From assembly GCF_014645535.1 (NCBI RefSeq), contig NZ_BMLX01000005.1, positions 124,001 through 188,000 on the forward strand: a stretch of DNA of 64,000 nt, written 5' to 3'. Position 1 is the first letter of the stretch; every line of letters begins with the position of its first letter. The translations under genes were made by a program, and so were the position numbers. Origin of the DNA: Silvimonas iriomotensis. GTDB taxonomy: Bacteria; Pseudomonadota; Gammaproteobacteria; Burkholderiales; Chitinibacteraceae. The notes beneath the pieces were generated by a model. It saw only the letters and a program-made list of their open reading frames with translations. It was not told where the DNA came from and ran no database searches. This document shows, piece after piece, positions 25,707 through 34,704 of this stretch.

Positions 25707-28061
25707 TTACGCGCGCAATGTCGCACCACAAGAATGCGCGGCGGCGATCAACGCGGCCACAGCACCTTCGACTTCCTCGTCGGTCAGAGTCTTCTGAGTA
25801 TCTTGCAACAACACTTTGAATGCAAGGCTCTTTTTCCCTTCCGGGACACCCTTGCCACGGTAGATATCAAAGAGTTCGATGCCCGTTACCAAGGGTTGCG
25901 CCGCGCTTGCAAAAGCCGACTGCAGGCTTGCAAGTGACTGCGACTCATCCACAACCAGGGCAAGGTCACGACGGACCGCTTGCTGGCGGGTGACGGCTTT
26001 GGCACGCACCGGAGTGACTGCCAGCAACGGCGCAACATCCAGCTCGAACACGACCGGTGCCTGGACCAGGTCATAGGCCTGAACCCACTGCGGATGCAGT
26101 TCGCCCACCCAGCCGACCACGATGCCGTCAACGACGATATCGGCAGAACGGCCCGGATGCAGGGCGCTGTGGCTGGCGCGGCGGAACTCGGCCACGCGCG
26201 GGGCGATCAGGGCTTCAACATCGGCCTTGATATCAAAGAAATCGACGGCGGCCTTGGTCGTTGCCCATTGTTCCGGATCACGCAGACCCCAGGCCAGACC
26301 GGCTACCTTTTCCGGCTGCACGCGATCAGACACGCCATGGAAGACGCGGCCCAGTTCAAACAGGCGCACGCGTTCTGCCTTGCGGTTCAGATTGTATTGC
26401 AAAGCGCTGATGAGACCGCCGAGCAAGGACGAACGCATTACGCTCATCTGGCTGGCAATCGGGTTGATCAGTTTGACGGCGGCATTGTTGCCGGCCAGTT
26501 CACGCTCCCACTTTTCTTCCACGAAAGCGTAAGTGATGGCTTCCTGGTAGCCGGCGGCCACCAGAATGCGCTTGAGCGCAAACTTGTCACGGGCATTGCC
26601 CGGTTGCGGCAGCATGGCAATGCGGCTGCCAGCCGGGGCGACCGGAATGTTGTCGTAGCCGTAAACACGGGCTACTTCTTCGATCAGGTCTTCTTCGATT
26701 TCGATATCGAAACGGAAGCTCGGCGGCGTCACGGTAATGACATCGCCGTTGAGTTCAGCAGCCAGACCCAGGCGTTGCAGCAGCGAGAGCACGTCTGCGC
26801 CCGGCAAGGCCAGACCCAGTACTCGAGCCACGCGCGACACGCGCAGGGTGACCGGCTTGCGCGCCGGCAGCGTGGTGGTGGTTTCGACGATCGGGCCAAC
26901 CTGGCCGCCGCAGATCTCCACCAGCAGACGCGTAGCGCGTTCCAGCGCTTCACGGGCGTGGCCGAAGTCCACGCCGCGCTCGAAACGATGGCTGGCATCA
27001 GACGAGAAACCCAGACGACGCGCTTTGCCGGCGATATCGGCCGGGGCAAAGAAGGCGGATTCCAGGAAGATATCGGCCGAATCATCGTCGATTTCGGAAT
27101 TGGCACCGCCCATGATGCCGGCCAGGGCCACCGGGCGCACGCCATCGGTGATCACCAGCATGTCGGTCGTCAGGTCGAGTTCTTTGCCGTTCAACAGCGT
27201 GAGCTTTTCGCCTTCCTGGGCAAAACGCACCAGGATGCCGCCTTGCAGCTTATTGGCATCAAACGCATGCATGGGCTGGCCTTGCTCAAGCATCACGTAG
27301 TTGGTGATGTCGACCACGGCAGAAATGCTGCGGATGCCAGAGCGCTCCAGGCGCTGCTTCATCCAGCCCGGCGTGGCGGCCTGGCGGTTGATGCCACGCA
27401 CGATACGGCCGGCATAACGCGAACACGCGCTGCCCGCCTCCAGCTTGATGCTGAGGGTGTCATCGATGGTCGGCGCAACCGGGTCGATTGCGACCGGGGT
27501 TTGCACAGCACCAGTCAACGCGGCCACTTCACGCGCGATACCGCGGATCGACAAGCAATCCGCACGGTTCGGGGTGAGCTTGAGCGTCAGCAGCGTGTCG
27601 TCCAGGTTCAGATAGTCACGGATCGACGTCCCCACCGGTGCATCTGCCGGCAGCAGCAACAGACCGTCGGATTCTTCGCTGATGCCCAGTTCTTTGGCAG
27701 AGCACAACATACCGTTGGACTCAACGCCACGAACCTTGGCTTGCTTGATCTTGAAATCGCCCGGCAGAACGGCACCCACGCGTGCACACGGCACCCGCAC
27801 GCCCGGCGCCACGTTGGGCGCGCCGCACACGATCTGGATCGGGGCGGCTTCGCCTACGTTGACCGAACACACGTTCAGGCGGTCGGCGTTTTCATGTTTG
27901 GTGACGCTCAGCACCTCGGCCACGATCACTTGCGTGAAGGCCGGCGCTGCCGGATCAGCTTCTTCTACTTCCAGCCCGGCCATCGTCAACAGATGCGCCA
28001 GCGCGTCGGATTCGAGCTTGGGGTTGACCCAGCTACGCAACCACTGTTCAGAGAATTTCAT
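25707..28061 (-). CDS. pheT: Phenylalanyl-tRNA synthetase beta subunit
   Basis: 784 aa. An N-terminal OB-fold tRNA-binding domain (about 39-150) is followed by the B3/B4 editing domain, the B5 domain, a catalytic-like core and the C-terminal FDX-ACB anticodon domain (RRDLALVVDESQSL). It forms the alpha2-beta2 synthetase with PheS, charging tRNA-Phe and editing mischarged Tyr. Starts 15 bases after pheS. Confidence 0.97.
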   Translation of the reverse strand: MKFSEQWLRSWVNPKLESDALAHLLTMAGLEVEEADPAAPAFTQVIVAEVLSVTKHENADRLNVCSVNVGEAAPIQIVCGAPNVAPGVRVPCARVGAVLPGDFKIKQAKVRGVESNGMLCSAKELGISEESDGLLLLPADAPVGTSIRDYLNLDDTLLTLKLTPNRADCLSIRGIAREVAALTGAVQTPVAIDPVAPTIDDTLSIKLEAGSACSRYAGRIVRGINRQAATPGWMKQRLERSGIRSISAVVDITNYVMLEQGQPMHAFDANKLQGGILVRFAQEGEKLTLLNGKELDLTTDMLVITDGVRPVALAGIMGGANSEIDDDSADIFLESAFFAPADIAGKARRLGFSSDASHRFERGVDFGHAREALERATRLLVEICGGQVGPIVETTTTLPARKPVTLRVSRVARVLGLALPGADVLSLLQRLGLAAELNGDVITVTPPSFRFDIEIEEDLIEEVARVYGYDNIPVAPAGSRIAMLPQPGNARDKFALKRILVAAGYQEAITYAFVEEKWERELAGNNAAVKLINPIASQMSVMRSSLLGGLISALQYNLNRKAERVRLFELGRVFHGVSDRVQPEKVAGLAWGLRDPEQWATTKAAVDFFDIKADVEALIAPRVAEFRRASHSALHPGRSADIVVDGIVVGWVGELHPQWVQAYDLVQAPVVFELDVAPLLAVTPVRAKAVTRQQAVRRDLALVVDESQSLASLQSAFASAAQPLVTGIELFDIYRGKGVPEGKKSLAFKVLLQDTQKTLTDEEVEGAVAALIAAAHSCGATLRA

Positions 28062-28076
28062 GGTATTCGCCCTGAC

Positions 28077-29072
28077 TTATTTGAATTGCTGCAGGAAAGC
28101 GAGATCGTTCTCGAAGAAAAGCCGCAGATCGTTCACGCCGTAATAGAGCATGGCAAAGCGATCAAGGCCAAAACCGAAGGCGAAACCGGTGTAGGTTTCC
28201 GGGTCGATACCCACATTGCGCAGCACGTTCGGGTGAACCATGCCGCAACCACCGATTTCCAGCCAGCCACGTTCGCCCAGCACATCGACTTCTGCCGACG
28301 GTTCGGTAAACGGGAAGAACGACGGACGGAACCGCACTTGCAGGTCGTCACGTTCAAAGAAATTGCGCAGCCAGTCGGTAATGACGGCTTTCAGATCGGC
28401 AAACGACACGCCCTCTTCCACCCACAGGCCTTCCATCTGATGGAACATGGGCGAGTGCGTCGCGTCCGAATCCACACGATACACGCGACCCGGCGCGACG
28501 ATCTTGATCGGCGGCTTGTTGTCGAGCATGTAACGCACCTGGATGGGCGAGGTGTGCGTGCGCAGGACCAAGGGCTCGGCAGCGGTCGAACCTTCCACGT
28601 AGAAGGTGTCCTGCATGGCGCGGGCCGGGTGATCCTTGGGGATATTCAGTGCTTCGAAGTTGTGGAAATCGTTTTCGATTTCCGGGCCATCCGCCACGGT
28701 AAAGCCCAGGGACGCAAACAACGCTTCAATGCGGTGCTGAACGAGGGTAACCGGGTGCAGGCCGCCCTGGCCATGAGCGCGGCCGGGCAAGGTGATGTCG
28801 AGCGCTTCAGCAGCCAGCTGGCGAGCCAGTTTTTCCTGGGCAAGCGCTTCACGACGGGAATTCAGTGTGGCTTCAAACGCCTGGCGGGCCTGATTGACCG
28901 TGGCGCCGAAGGTCTTTTTCTCTTCAGGCGACAGCGTGGCCAGTTGCTTGAGCAGCGCGGTGATCGCGCCTTCTTTGCCAACATACTTGGCTTTTACGTT
29001 TTCCAGTGCGGCGGCTTCACTGGTCGCATTCAGTTCGGCGAGGCCTTGCGCAAGAAGGGCTTGTACGTCCAT
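28077..29072 (-). CDS. pheS: Phenylalanyl-tRNA synthetase alpha subunit
   Basis: 331 aa class II synthetase catalytic subunit. An N-terminal coiled coil is followed by the motif 2 region ([12 protein letters not shown]) and motif 3 ([13 protein letters not shown]). An unusual translation start: the best ribosome site, AGGAG (29098-29102), is 25 bases from the ATG, but a 6-bp hairpin between them (29082-29087 with 29092-29097) would shorten the effective distance to about nine bases. Confidence 0.96.
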   Translation of the reverse strand: MDVQALLAQGLAELNATSEAAALENVKAKYVGKEGAITALLKQLATLSPEEKKTFGATVNQARQAFEATLNSRREALAQEKLARQLAAEALDITLPGRAHGQGGLHPVTLVQHRIEALFASLGFTVADGPEIENDFHNFEALNIPKDHPARAMQDTFYVEGSTAAEPLVLRTHTSPIQVRYMLDNKPPIKIVAPGRVYRVDSDATHSPMFHQMEGLWVEEGVSFADLKAVITDWLRNFFERDDLQVRFRPSFFPFTEPSAEVDVLGERGWLEIGGCGMVHPNVLRNVGIDPETYTGFAFGFGLDRFAMLYYGVNDLRLFFENDLAFLQQFK

Positions 29073-29160
29073 ATCGAATGTCGCGCGTAATCGCGCGCTC
29101 CTGCCTGGAATTCAACAATTCTTCGGTCGTGTCCTGATTGCTCAAGACCCGTAAACCAAT

Positions 29161-29187
29161 AAAAAAGGGAGGCCGGGAAGCCTCCCT
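29161..29187 (-). terminator. Terminator or attenuator between rplT and pheS
   Basis: GGGAGGC (29167-29173) pairs with GCCTCCC (29180-29186). Read leftward the stem is followed by six T residues. It separates the infC-rpmI-rplT transcript from pheST. In enteric bacteria this position holds the pheM attenuator, but no Phe-rich leader peptide is seen before the hairpin here. Confidence 0.85.
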
Positions 29188-29242
29188 GATCTTGCTAACT
29201 GCGATGAGGCGCCGCTGCCGTGGCAACAGCGCACTCATTCAA

Positions 29243-29602
29243 TCAGGCAGCGAGGCTAGCCTTGGCGGTTTCAACAAACTTGGCAAAAGCCGGCTTGTCG
29301 AACACGGCCAGATCGGCCAGGACCTTGCGGTCCACCTCAATGCCGGCCTTCTTCAGACCGTTCATGAACTTGCTGTAAGCCAGACCCAGTTCACGGGATG
29401 CAGCGTTGATACGCGCGATCCACAGTTGACGGAACTGACGCTTCTTCTGACGGCGGTCACGGTAGGCGTATTGGCCAGCCTTCATTACCGCTTGCTTGGC
29501 AATGCGGTATACGTTCTTGCGACGGCCGCGATAGCCCTTCGCCAGATTCAGGATTTTCTTGTGACGAGCACGGGCGGTTACACCACGTTTAACGCGAGGC
29601 AT
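29243..29602 (-). CDS. rplT: 50S ribosomal protein L20
   Basis: 119 aa, starting [18 protein letters not shown], the standard L20 N terminus, with the conserved basic extension and a C-terminal globular part. Needed for early 50S assembly and, in other bacteria, a translational repressor of rpmI-rplT. Lies 16 bases after rpmI. Confidence 0.98.
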   Translation of the reverse strand: MPRVKRGVTARARHKKILNLAKGYRGRRKNVYRIAKQAVMKAGQYAYRDRRQKKRQFRQLWIARINAASRELGLAYSKFMNGLKKAGIEVDRKVLADLAVFDKPAFAKFVETAKASLAA

Positions 29603-29618
29603 GGTTCTTCTCCTTTAG

Positions 29619-29816
29619 TTACGCGTAGGGCAACATCGCACGTACGTGACCCATGTTGGTCGAATCGACCATGCAGGTGCCGCGCAGTTGACGCTTGTTC
29701 TTGGTGGTTTTCTTGGTCAGGATGTGACGCTTGAACGCTTTAGAGCGCTTCACGCCACCGCCACCAAGGACTTTCAGGCGCTTGGCAGCGCCGCTTTTGG
29801 TTTTCATCTTGGGCAT
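29619..29816 (-). CDS. rpmI: 50S ribosomal protein L35
   Basis: 65 aa. [20 protein letters not shown] and the basic C terminus are typical of L35. The ATG at 29816 is preceded by GGAGAG; an in-frame start 15 bases upstream is not conserved in the family. The 180-base gap to infC could hold the L20 autoregulatory target known in E. coli, but the structure was not resolved by eye. Confidence 0.96.
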   Translation of the reverse strand: MPKMKTKSGAAKRLKVLGGGGVKRSKAFKRHILTKKTTKNKRQLRGTCMVDSTNMGHVRAMLPYA

Positions 29817-29996
29817 TTGTATGCTCTCCAAGTATGTTTAGATCCGGCAGAAGGCGCCCTCATAACAAGGGACTTTGAGCCCGCCACCACGCTTTTATTG
29901 CGGCTGCTTGTTCCAGACCGTGGCGAACCACCACCTGAAACATCAGCGGAGGCAACCGCACCCCCGCTTTAAATCTTTTGCAGCGACCGTGAAGAA

Positions 29997-30518
29997 TTAC
30001 TTCTTCTTGGGCGCCAGCATCATCACCATCTGCCGGCCTTCCAGGCGGGGGAACTGTTCCACCACCGCCAGTTCGACCAGATCGGTTTCAAGGCGCTTGA
30101 GTTGCGCCATACCGATTTCCTGGTGAGCCATTTCACGGCCACGGAAACGCAGCGTAATCTTGGCTTTGTCGCCGTCATTCAGGAAACGCACCAGGCTCTT
30201 GAGCTTCACCTGGTAGTCGTTTTCGTCAGTACCGGGACGGAGCTTGATTTCCTTGACCTGGATCTGCTTCTGCTTGAGTTTGGCCGCGTGATCTTTCTTG
30301 GACTTCTCGTACTTGTACTTGCCGTAGTCCATGATGCGGCACACCGGCGGCGTCGCATTGGGCGCAATTTCAACCAGGTCCAGTTCTGCTTCTTCGGCCT
30401 TGGCCAAAGCGTCGTACAAACTGATCACACCCAGTTGTTCACCTTGGGCATCCTGCAAACGCACTTCGCGCGCGGTAATCTCGCCGTTGATCCGCGGCTC
30501 CTTGTCTTGAGCAGCTAT
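29997..30518 (-). CDS. infC: Translation initiation factor IF-3, probable ATA start
   Basis: 173 aa from the proposed start. The N domain begins with [13 protein letters not shown], and the C domain has [14 protein letters not shown] and ends with LAPKKK. There is no ATG at a plausible position: TTGGAG is followed after seven bases by ATA GCT GCT CAA GAC, which matches where IF-3 of Neisseriales begins. infC is known to use rare starts (ATT, ATC and similar) so that IF-3 represses its own translation; ATA here would serve the same purpose. An ATC two codons earlier is too close to the ribosome site. Confidence 0.9.
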   Translation of the reverse strand: MAAQDKEPRINGEITAREVRLQDAQGEQLGVISLYDALAKAEEAELDLVEIAPNATPPVCRIMDYGKYKYEKSKKDHAAKLKQKQIQVKEIKLRPGTDENDYQVKLKSLVRFLNDGDKAKITLRFRGREMAHQEIGMAQLKRLETDLVELAVVEQFPRLEGRQMVMMLAPKKK

Positions 30519-30576
30519 CTTGATTCTCCAAATCATCCAAAAACAAAACCGTGCGAACGGTCCTGGGTGTTGCCTC

Positions 30577-32475
30577 TTACAAGAGTTCGGTCTTGAGGCG
30601 CTCCACCAGCGCTTCAACCGTCATTTGTCCGAGGTCTTCACCACTGCGACTACGCACGGCCACCAAGCCTGCCTCTTTTTCCTTGTCGCCAACAATCAGT
30701 TGATACGGCAAGCGTTGCAAGCTATGTTCGCGAATTTTATAGGTTATTTTCTCGTTTCTCAAGTCCGCCTGTACACGCAGACCCGCTTGAGTGAGCTTCT
30801 GGGTGACTTCTGCGGCGTAATTGGCTTGATGTTCCGAGATATTCATGACTACTAATTGCGTCGGTGCCAGCCACAACGGGAAGGAACCGGCAAAGTTTTC
30901 GATCAGGATACCGAGGAAACGCTCCATCGAACCGACGATGGCACGGTGCAACATGATCGGCTTCTGGCGGCTGTTATCTTCAGCCACGTATTCCGGACCA
31001 AGGCGCTCTGGCAAGACAAAGTCCAGCTGCAGCGTACCGCACTGCCAGGAACGGCCAATGGCATCCTTGATGTGGTATTCGATCTTCGGGCCGTAGAACG
31101 CGCCTTCTCCCGGCAGCTCTTCCCATTCCACGCCGCAGGCACGCAGGGCTTCGCGCATGCCTTGTTCTGCCTTGTCCCAGCCTTCTTCACTGCCCGCGCG
31201 CTTTTCCGGGCGCAGGGCCAGCTTGATAGAAACATCGTTAAAGCCCATGTCTTCGTACACGCTCATGGCCAGTGCGTGGAAGGACTTGGCTTCTTCAATG
31301 TACTGGCCTTCAGTACAGAAGATATGCGCATCGTCTTGCGTAAAGCCGCGTACGCGCATCAGACCGTGCAGCGAACCGGACGGCTCGTTACGGTGACAGG
31401 CGCCGAACTCGGCCAGACGCAGCGGCAGATCGCGGTAAGAACGCAGATCGCTGTTGAAAATCTGGACGTGACCCGGGCAGTTCATCGGCTTGACGGCGTA
31501 GGTACGCTTTTCCGATTCGGTGATGAACATGTTTTCCTGGTAGTTTTCCCAGTGACCCGAGCGCTCCCACAATACGCGGTCCATGACTTGCGGTGTGCGC
31601 ACTTCCTGGTAACCGGCCTTGATCAGGCGGCGACGCATGTATTGCTCGACCGACTGCCACAGCTGCCAGCCTTTCGGGTGCCAGAACACCATACCCGGCG
31701 CTTCTTCCTGCATGTGAAAGAGGTCCAGCGCCTTGCCGATCTTGCGGTGGTCGCGCTTTTCAGCCTCTTCCAGGCGATGCAGGTAGGCTTCCAGATCTTC
31801 TTTCTTCGCCCAGGCGGTGCCGTAGACGCGGGTCAGCATCTCGTTCTTCGAGTCGCCACGCCAGTAGGCGCCGGCCACCTTCATCAGCTTGAACACTTTC
31901 AGCTTGCCGGTGGACGGTACGTGCGGGCCGCGGCACAGGTCCGTGAAGTCGCCCTCGCGGTACAGGCTAAGGGCCTCATTGGACGGGATCGACTGGATGA
32001 TCTCGGCTTTGTACTTTTCACCGATGCCGTTGAAATAGGCGACGGCGTCGTCACGCGACAACTCGTAGCGCTCGACCGGAATGTCCTGCTTGGCCAGTTC
32101 AGCCATCTTCTTTTCGATGGCGGCCAGATCTTCCGGGGTAAATGGGCGGGAATAGCTGAAGTCGTAGTAGAAACCGTCTTCAATCACCGGGCCGATGGTG
32201 ACTTGCGCTTCCGGGAACAAGGTCTTGACGGCATAAGCCAGCAAGTGGGCCGTGGAGTGGCGAATGACCTCAAGGCCGTCTGCGTCCTTGTCGGTCACGA
32301 TGGCGAGGTTCACGTCATGATCGATCACAAAGCTGGTATCGACCAGCTTGCCGTCTACCTTGCCAGCCAGTGCGGCACGGGCCAGACCGGCACCAATGCT
32401 GCCGGCAACCCCTGCTACGGAAACCGGGGCGTCGAATTGTCGTTTGGAACCATCGGGAAGCGTAATCGAGATCAT
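30577..32475 (-). CDS. thrS: Threonyl-tRNA synthetase
   Basis: 632 aa. An N-terminal TGS domain ([15 protein letters not shown]) is followed by the editing domain ([12 protein letters not shown] with the HxxxH pair), the class II core with zinc Cys in [10 protein letters not shown], and the C-terminal anticodon domain. Charges tRNA-Thr and hydrolyses Ser-tRNA-Thr. It heads the thrS-infC-rpmI-rplT run; infC starts 58 bases after it. Confidence 0.97.
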   Translation of the reverse strand: MISITLPDGSKRQFDAPVSVAGVAGSIGAGLARAALAGKVDGKLVDTSFVIDHDVNLAIVTDKDADGLEVIRHSTAHLLAYAVKTLFPEAQVTIGPVIEDGFYYDFSYSRPFTPEDLAAIEKKMAELAKQDIPVERYELSRDDAVAYFNGIGEKYKAEIIQSIPSNEALSLYREGDFTDLCRGPHVPSTGKLKVFKLMKVAGAYWRGDSKNEMLTRVYGTAWAKKEDLEAYLHRLEEAEKRDHRKIGKALDLFHMQEEAPGMVFWHPKGWQLWQSVEQYMRRRLIKAGYQEVRTPQVMDRVLWERSGHWENYQENMFITESEKRTYAVKPMNCPGHVQIFNSDLRSYRDLPLRLAEFGACHRNEPSGSLHGLMRVRGFTQDDAHIFCTEGQYIEEAKSFHALAMSVYEDMGFNDVSIKLALRPEKRAGSEEGWDKAEQGMREALRACGVEWEELPGEGAFYGPKIEYHIKDAIGRSWQCGTLQLDFVLPERLGPEYVAEDNSRQKPIMLHRAIVGSMERFLGILIENFAGSFPLWLAPTQLVVMNISEHQANYAAEVTQKLTQAGLRVQADLRNEKITYKIREHSLQRLPYQLIVGDKEKEAGLVAVRSRSGEDLGQMTVEALVERLKTELL

Positions 32476-32562
32476 GATCTTGTCGCCTTGAATTCGTGTG
32501 TTTCAGTCAATCCGGGGAGTAGAGGTTGTTCCACCGGAGGAACCGCTGTGCGAGCGGCAAAA

Positions 32563-32590
32563 AAAAAGTGCGGGCAGCGCCGCACTTTTT
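32563..32590. terminator. Terminator between tRNA-Val and thrS
   Basis: AAAAAGTGCGG (32563-32573) pairs with CCGCACTTTTT (32580-32590) around a 6-base loop, with A and T runs at both ends. It ends the leftward tRNA-Val transcript; the thrS promoter must lie between it and 32475. Confidence 0.9.
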
Positions 32591-32683
32591 TATAAAACCA
32601 AAGCCATAGCACGGCTACCGCGTTTATTTACCGGTAGTCGTGGTAGTTCGGAACATGGCTTTGATTTCCTTTACTGAATTCGT

Positions 32684-32760
32684 TGGTAGGCACGATTGGA
32701 CTCGAACCAACGACCCCCACCATGTCAAGGTGGTGCTCTAACCAGCTGAGCTACGTGCCT
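32684..32760 (-). tRNA. tRNA-Val(GAC)
   Basis: 77 bases including CCA. Acceptor AGGCACG pairs with CGTGCCT; the anticodon stem CCACC/GGTGG encloses loop TTGACAT, giving anticodon GAC; the T arm has GGTTCGAGTCC. Confidence 0.95.
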
Positions 32761-32863
32761 GTCGAAGGAGGGCAATAATAGCGGCAACTTCTTTTGCACG
32801 CAAGCCCCTTTTCGAAAAAAACCGGACAACCTGGCCTTTTACCGCCCTCGCCTGCCGCAACCC

Positions 32864-32900
32864 AAAACAAAAAGCCCCACAGAGCGGGGCTTTTTGTTTT
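32864..32900. terminator. Terminator at the end of the nuo operon
   Basis: A 15-bp stem pairs 32864-32878 with 32886-32900 (core AAAGCCCC / GGGGCTTT) with flanking A and T runs. It overlaps the last bases of the DUF2818 gene and ends the leftward nuo transcript. Confidence 0.9.
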
Positions 32901-33198
32901 ACAGGCCGGGTTTGCGCCAGAAGTAACGCCAGACAAAACCAGGCCAGGCCATCACGATGAACAACGCGGCGGTGGCCACGTAAAACCACCAGTGCTGGGG
33001 CTGGACGGTTGAGACCCGCGCTTCCAGCACCCGAGCCACCACGCCCACGGCCAGATACAGCAACACGAGTTCCAGCAGACGCCAGCCAAAGTTCATCTTG
33101 AGCACATCCGGTGGCAATACAAAGCCGACGCGGTCACTCAGAAATGGCAAATTGGCGGCCAGAGCCGCCAATCCGCAGAGCAGGATGATCTCCAGCAT
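32899..33198 (-). CDS. DUF2818 membrane protein
   Basis: 99 aa with three predicted membrane helices (about 3-18, 42-60, 72-92) and the conserved NLPFLSDR and FGWRLLELVLLY segments of DUF2818. The family is found next to nuoN in betaproteobacteria; its function is unknown, but cotranscription (seven bases after nuoN) suggests a role connected with complex I or its assembly. Confidence 0.88.
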   Translation of the reverse strand: MLEIILLCGLAALAANLPFLSDRVGFVLPPDVLKMNFGWRLLELVLLYLAVGVVARVLEARVSTVQPQHWWFYVATAALFIVMAWPGFVWRYFWRKPGL

Positions 33199-33205
33199 CT
33201 TGACC

Positions 33206-34660
33206 TTATGCCGGCAGCAGCGAGTGCGCCACTGCAGCAGAGATCACGTACAGCAGACGATCCGGCATCAGACCAATCACCAGCAGCAACAGGCAGTTGA
33301 CGGACAGCACGACACGGCTGTCCAGACCGGCCACGATCGGGCTTTTGTCTTCGGCTTCGTCAAAGTACATGACCTTGACCACGCGCAGGTAGTAGAAGGC
33401 GCCGATCACCGACATCAACACGCTGTAGATCGCCAGCCAGGTCAGACCCAGATTCACCACAGCTTCCAGCACGGCCAGCTTGGCAAAGAAGCCGACGAAC
33501 ACCGGGATACCTGCCATGGAGAACATGACCAGCAGCATCATGGCGGCAAACCACGGGCTGCGCTGGTTCAGACCCTTGAAGTCGTCAATGCGGTCAGCCT
33601 CAAAGCCTTCACGCGACAGCAGCATCACCACACCGAAGCCGGCAGCGGTAGTCAGCATGTAGGTCACGGCATAGAAGAATGCAGCGGCATAACCCACCGG
33701 TGTACCCACAAGGACACCCAGCAACAGGAAACCCATGTGCGAGATGGTGGAGTACGCAAACATACGCTTGATGTTGGTCTGCGCAATGGCGGTCAGGTTA
33801 CCGATGGCCAGCGACAGGATCGCCATTACCACCAGCATGCCACGCCAGTCTTGCACGTAGGCTTCCAGACCCTGGGCCAGGATACGGATCACGAAGGCAA
33901 ACGCAGCGATCTTCGGGGCCGAACCGATCAGTTGGGCGATCAGCGTCGGCGAACCTTCGTAAACGTCAGGTACCCACATGTGGAACGGTACGGCACCCAG
34001 CTTGAAGCCGATACCCACCACGATGAACACGATACCGAACACGATCAGCAGATGGTTCACTTCGCCATTCATGACACGCTGGGCGATGGTCAGGATATCC
34101 AGGCTGTGCGTGGCACCGTAAACCATGGACATACCGTACAGCAGCATGCCGGAGGCCAGCGCGCCCAGAATGAAGTACTTCATGGCGGCTTCGGTGGCGT
34201 GCACGTTGTCACGACGCAGGGCAACCAGTGCATACAGCGACAGCGACAAGAGTTCCAGACCGACATACAGCGTGACGAAGTTGAGCGCAGAGCTCATCAC
34301 CATCATGCCCAGCAGCGCAAACAGCGTCAGGCTGAACAGCTCACCCTTGTAGATGCCGCGAGCTTCGGCGTAGGTGCGGCCGTAGATCAGGACGAGGGCA
34401 ACACCCAGCACCATACCCAGCTTGGCGACGCCGGCAATCGGATCGGCCACGAACATGCCGCTAAATGCCAGCTGCACCGGTTGAGCCAGACCGTTGACGG
34501 TCAGACAGGCTGTAATGGCCAGCGACACCAGTGTCAGCAGATAGGTGATGTGACGCTTGGCGTCGGTAACAAAAAGATCGATCAGCAAAATGACTGACAC
34601 AGCCACCAGGAGAAAAATCTCCGGTGCGGCAGCCCATGCGTTAAGACTGGTCCAGGTCAT
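33206..34660 (-). CDS. nuoN: NADH-quinone oxidoreductase subunit N
   Basis: 484 aa antiporter-like membrane subunit with about 14 helices. The conserved Glu of the fifth helix lies in LYVGLELLSLSLYALVAL and the key Lys/His region in FKLGAVPFHMWVPDVYEG. One of three proton-pumping modules of complex I. Last nuo gene before DUF2818. Confidence 0.96.
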   Translation of the reverse strand: MTWTSLNAWAAAPEIFLLVAVSVILLIDLFVTDAKRHITYLLTLVSLAITACLTVNGLAQPVQLAFSGMFVADPIAGVAKLGMVLGVALVLIYGRTYAEARGIYKGELFSLTLFALLGMMVMSSALNFVTLYVGLELLSLSLYALVALRRDNVHATEAAMKYFILGALASGMLLYGMSMVYGATHSLDILTIAQRVMNGEVNHLLIVFGIVFIVVGIGFKLGAVPFHMWVPDVYEGSPTLIAQLIGSAPKIAAFAFVIRILAQGLEAYVQDWRGMLVVMAILSLAIGNLTAIAQTNIKRMFAYSTISHMGFLLLGVLVGTPVGYAAAFFYAVTYMLTTAAGFGVVMLLSREGFEADRIDDFKGLNQRSPWFAAMMLLVMFSMAGIPVFVGFFAKLAVLEAVVNLGLTWLAIYSVLMSVIGAFYYLRVVKVMYFDEAEDKSPIVAGLDSRVVLSVNCLLLLVIGLMPDRLLYVISAAVAHSLLPA

Positions 34661-34704
34661 GCTCTAAACCCTTTTAAATTCGTCAGTGCCATTAATGTGG
34701 CTGC

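Noticed and set aside
25980-29090. A 1036-codon open frame opposite pheT and pheS
   Set aside because: Antisense shadow of two essential genes; crosses their boundary and has no recognisable domain.
29017-29238. A 73-codon frame between rplT and pheS as a PheM-like leader
   Set aside because: It has only two Phe codons, located in the terminator T-run itself, and runs into pheS; it does not look like an attenuation leader.
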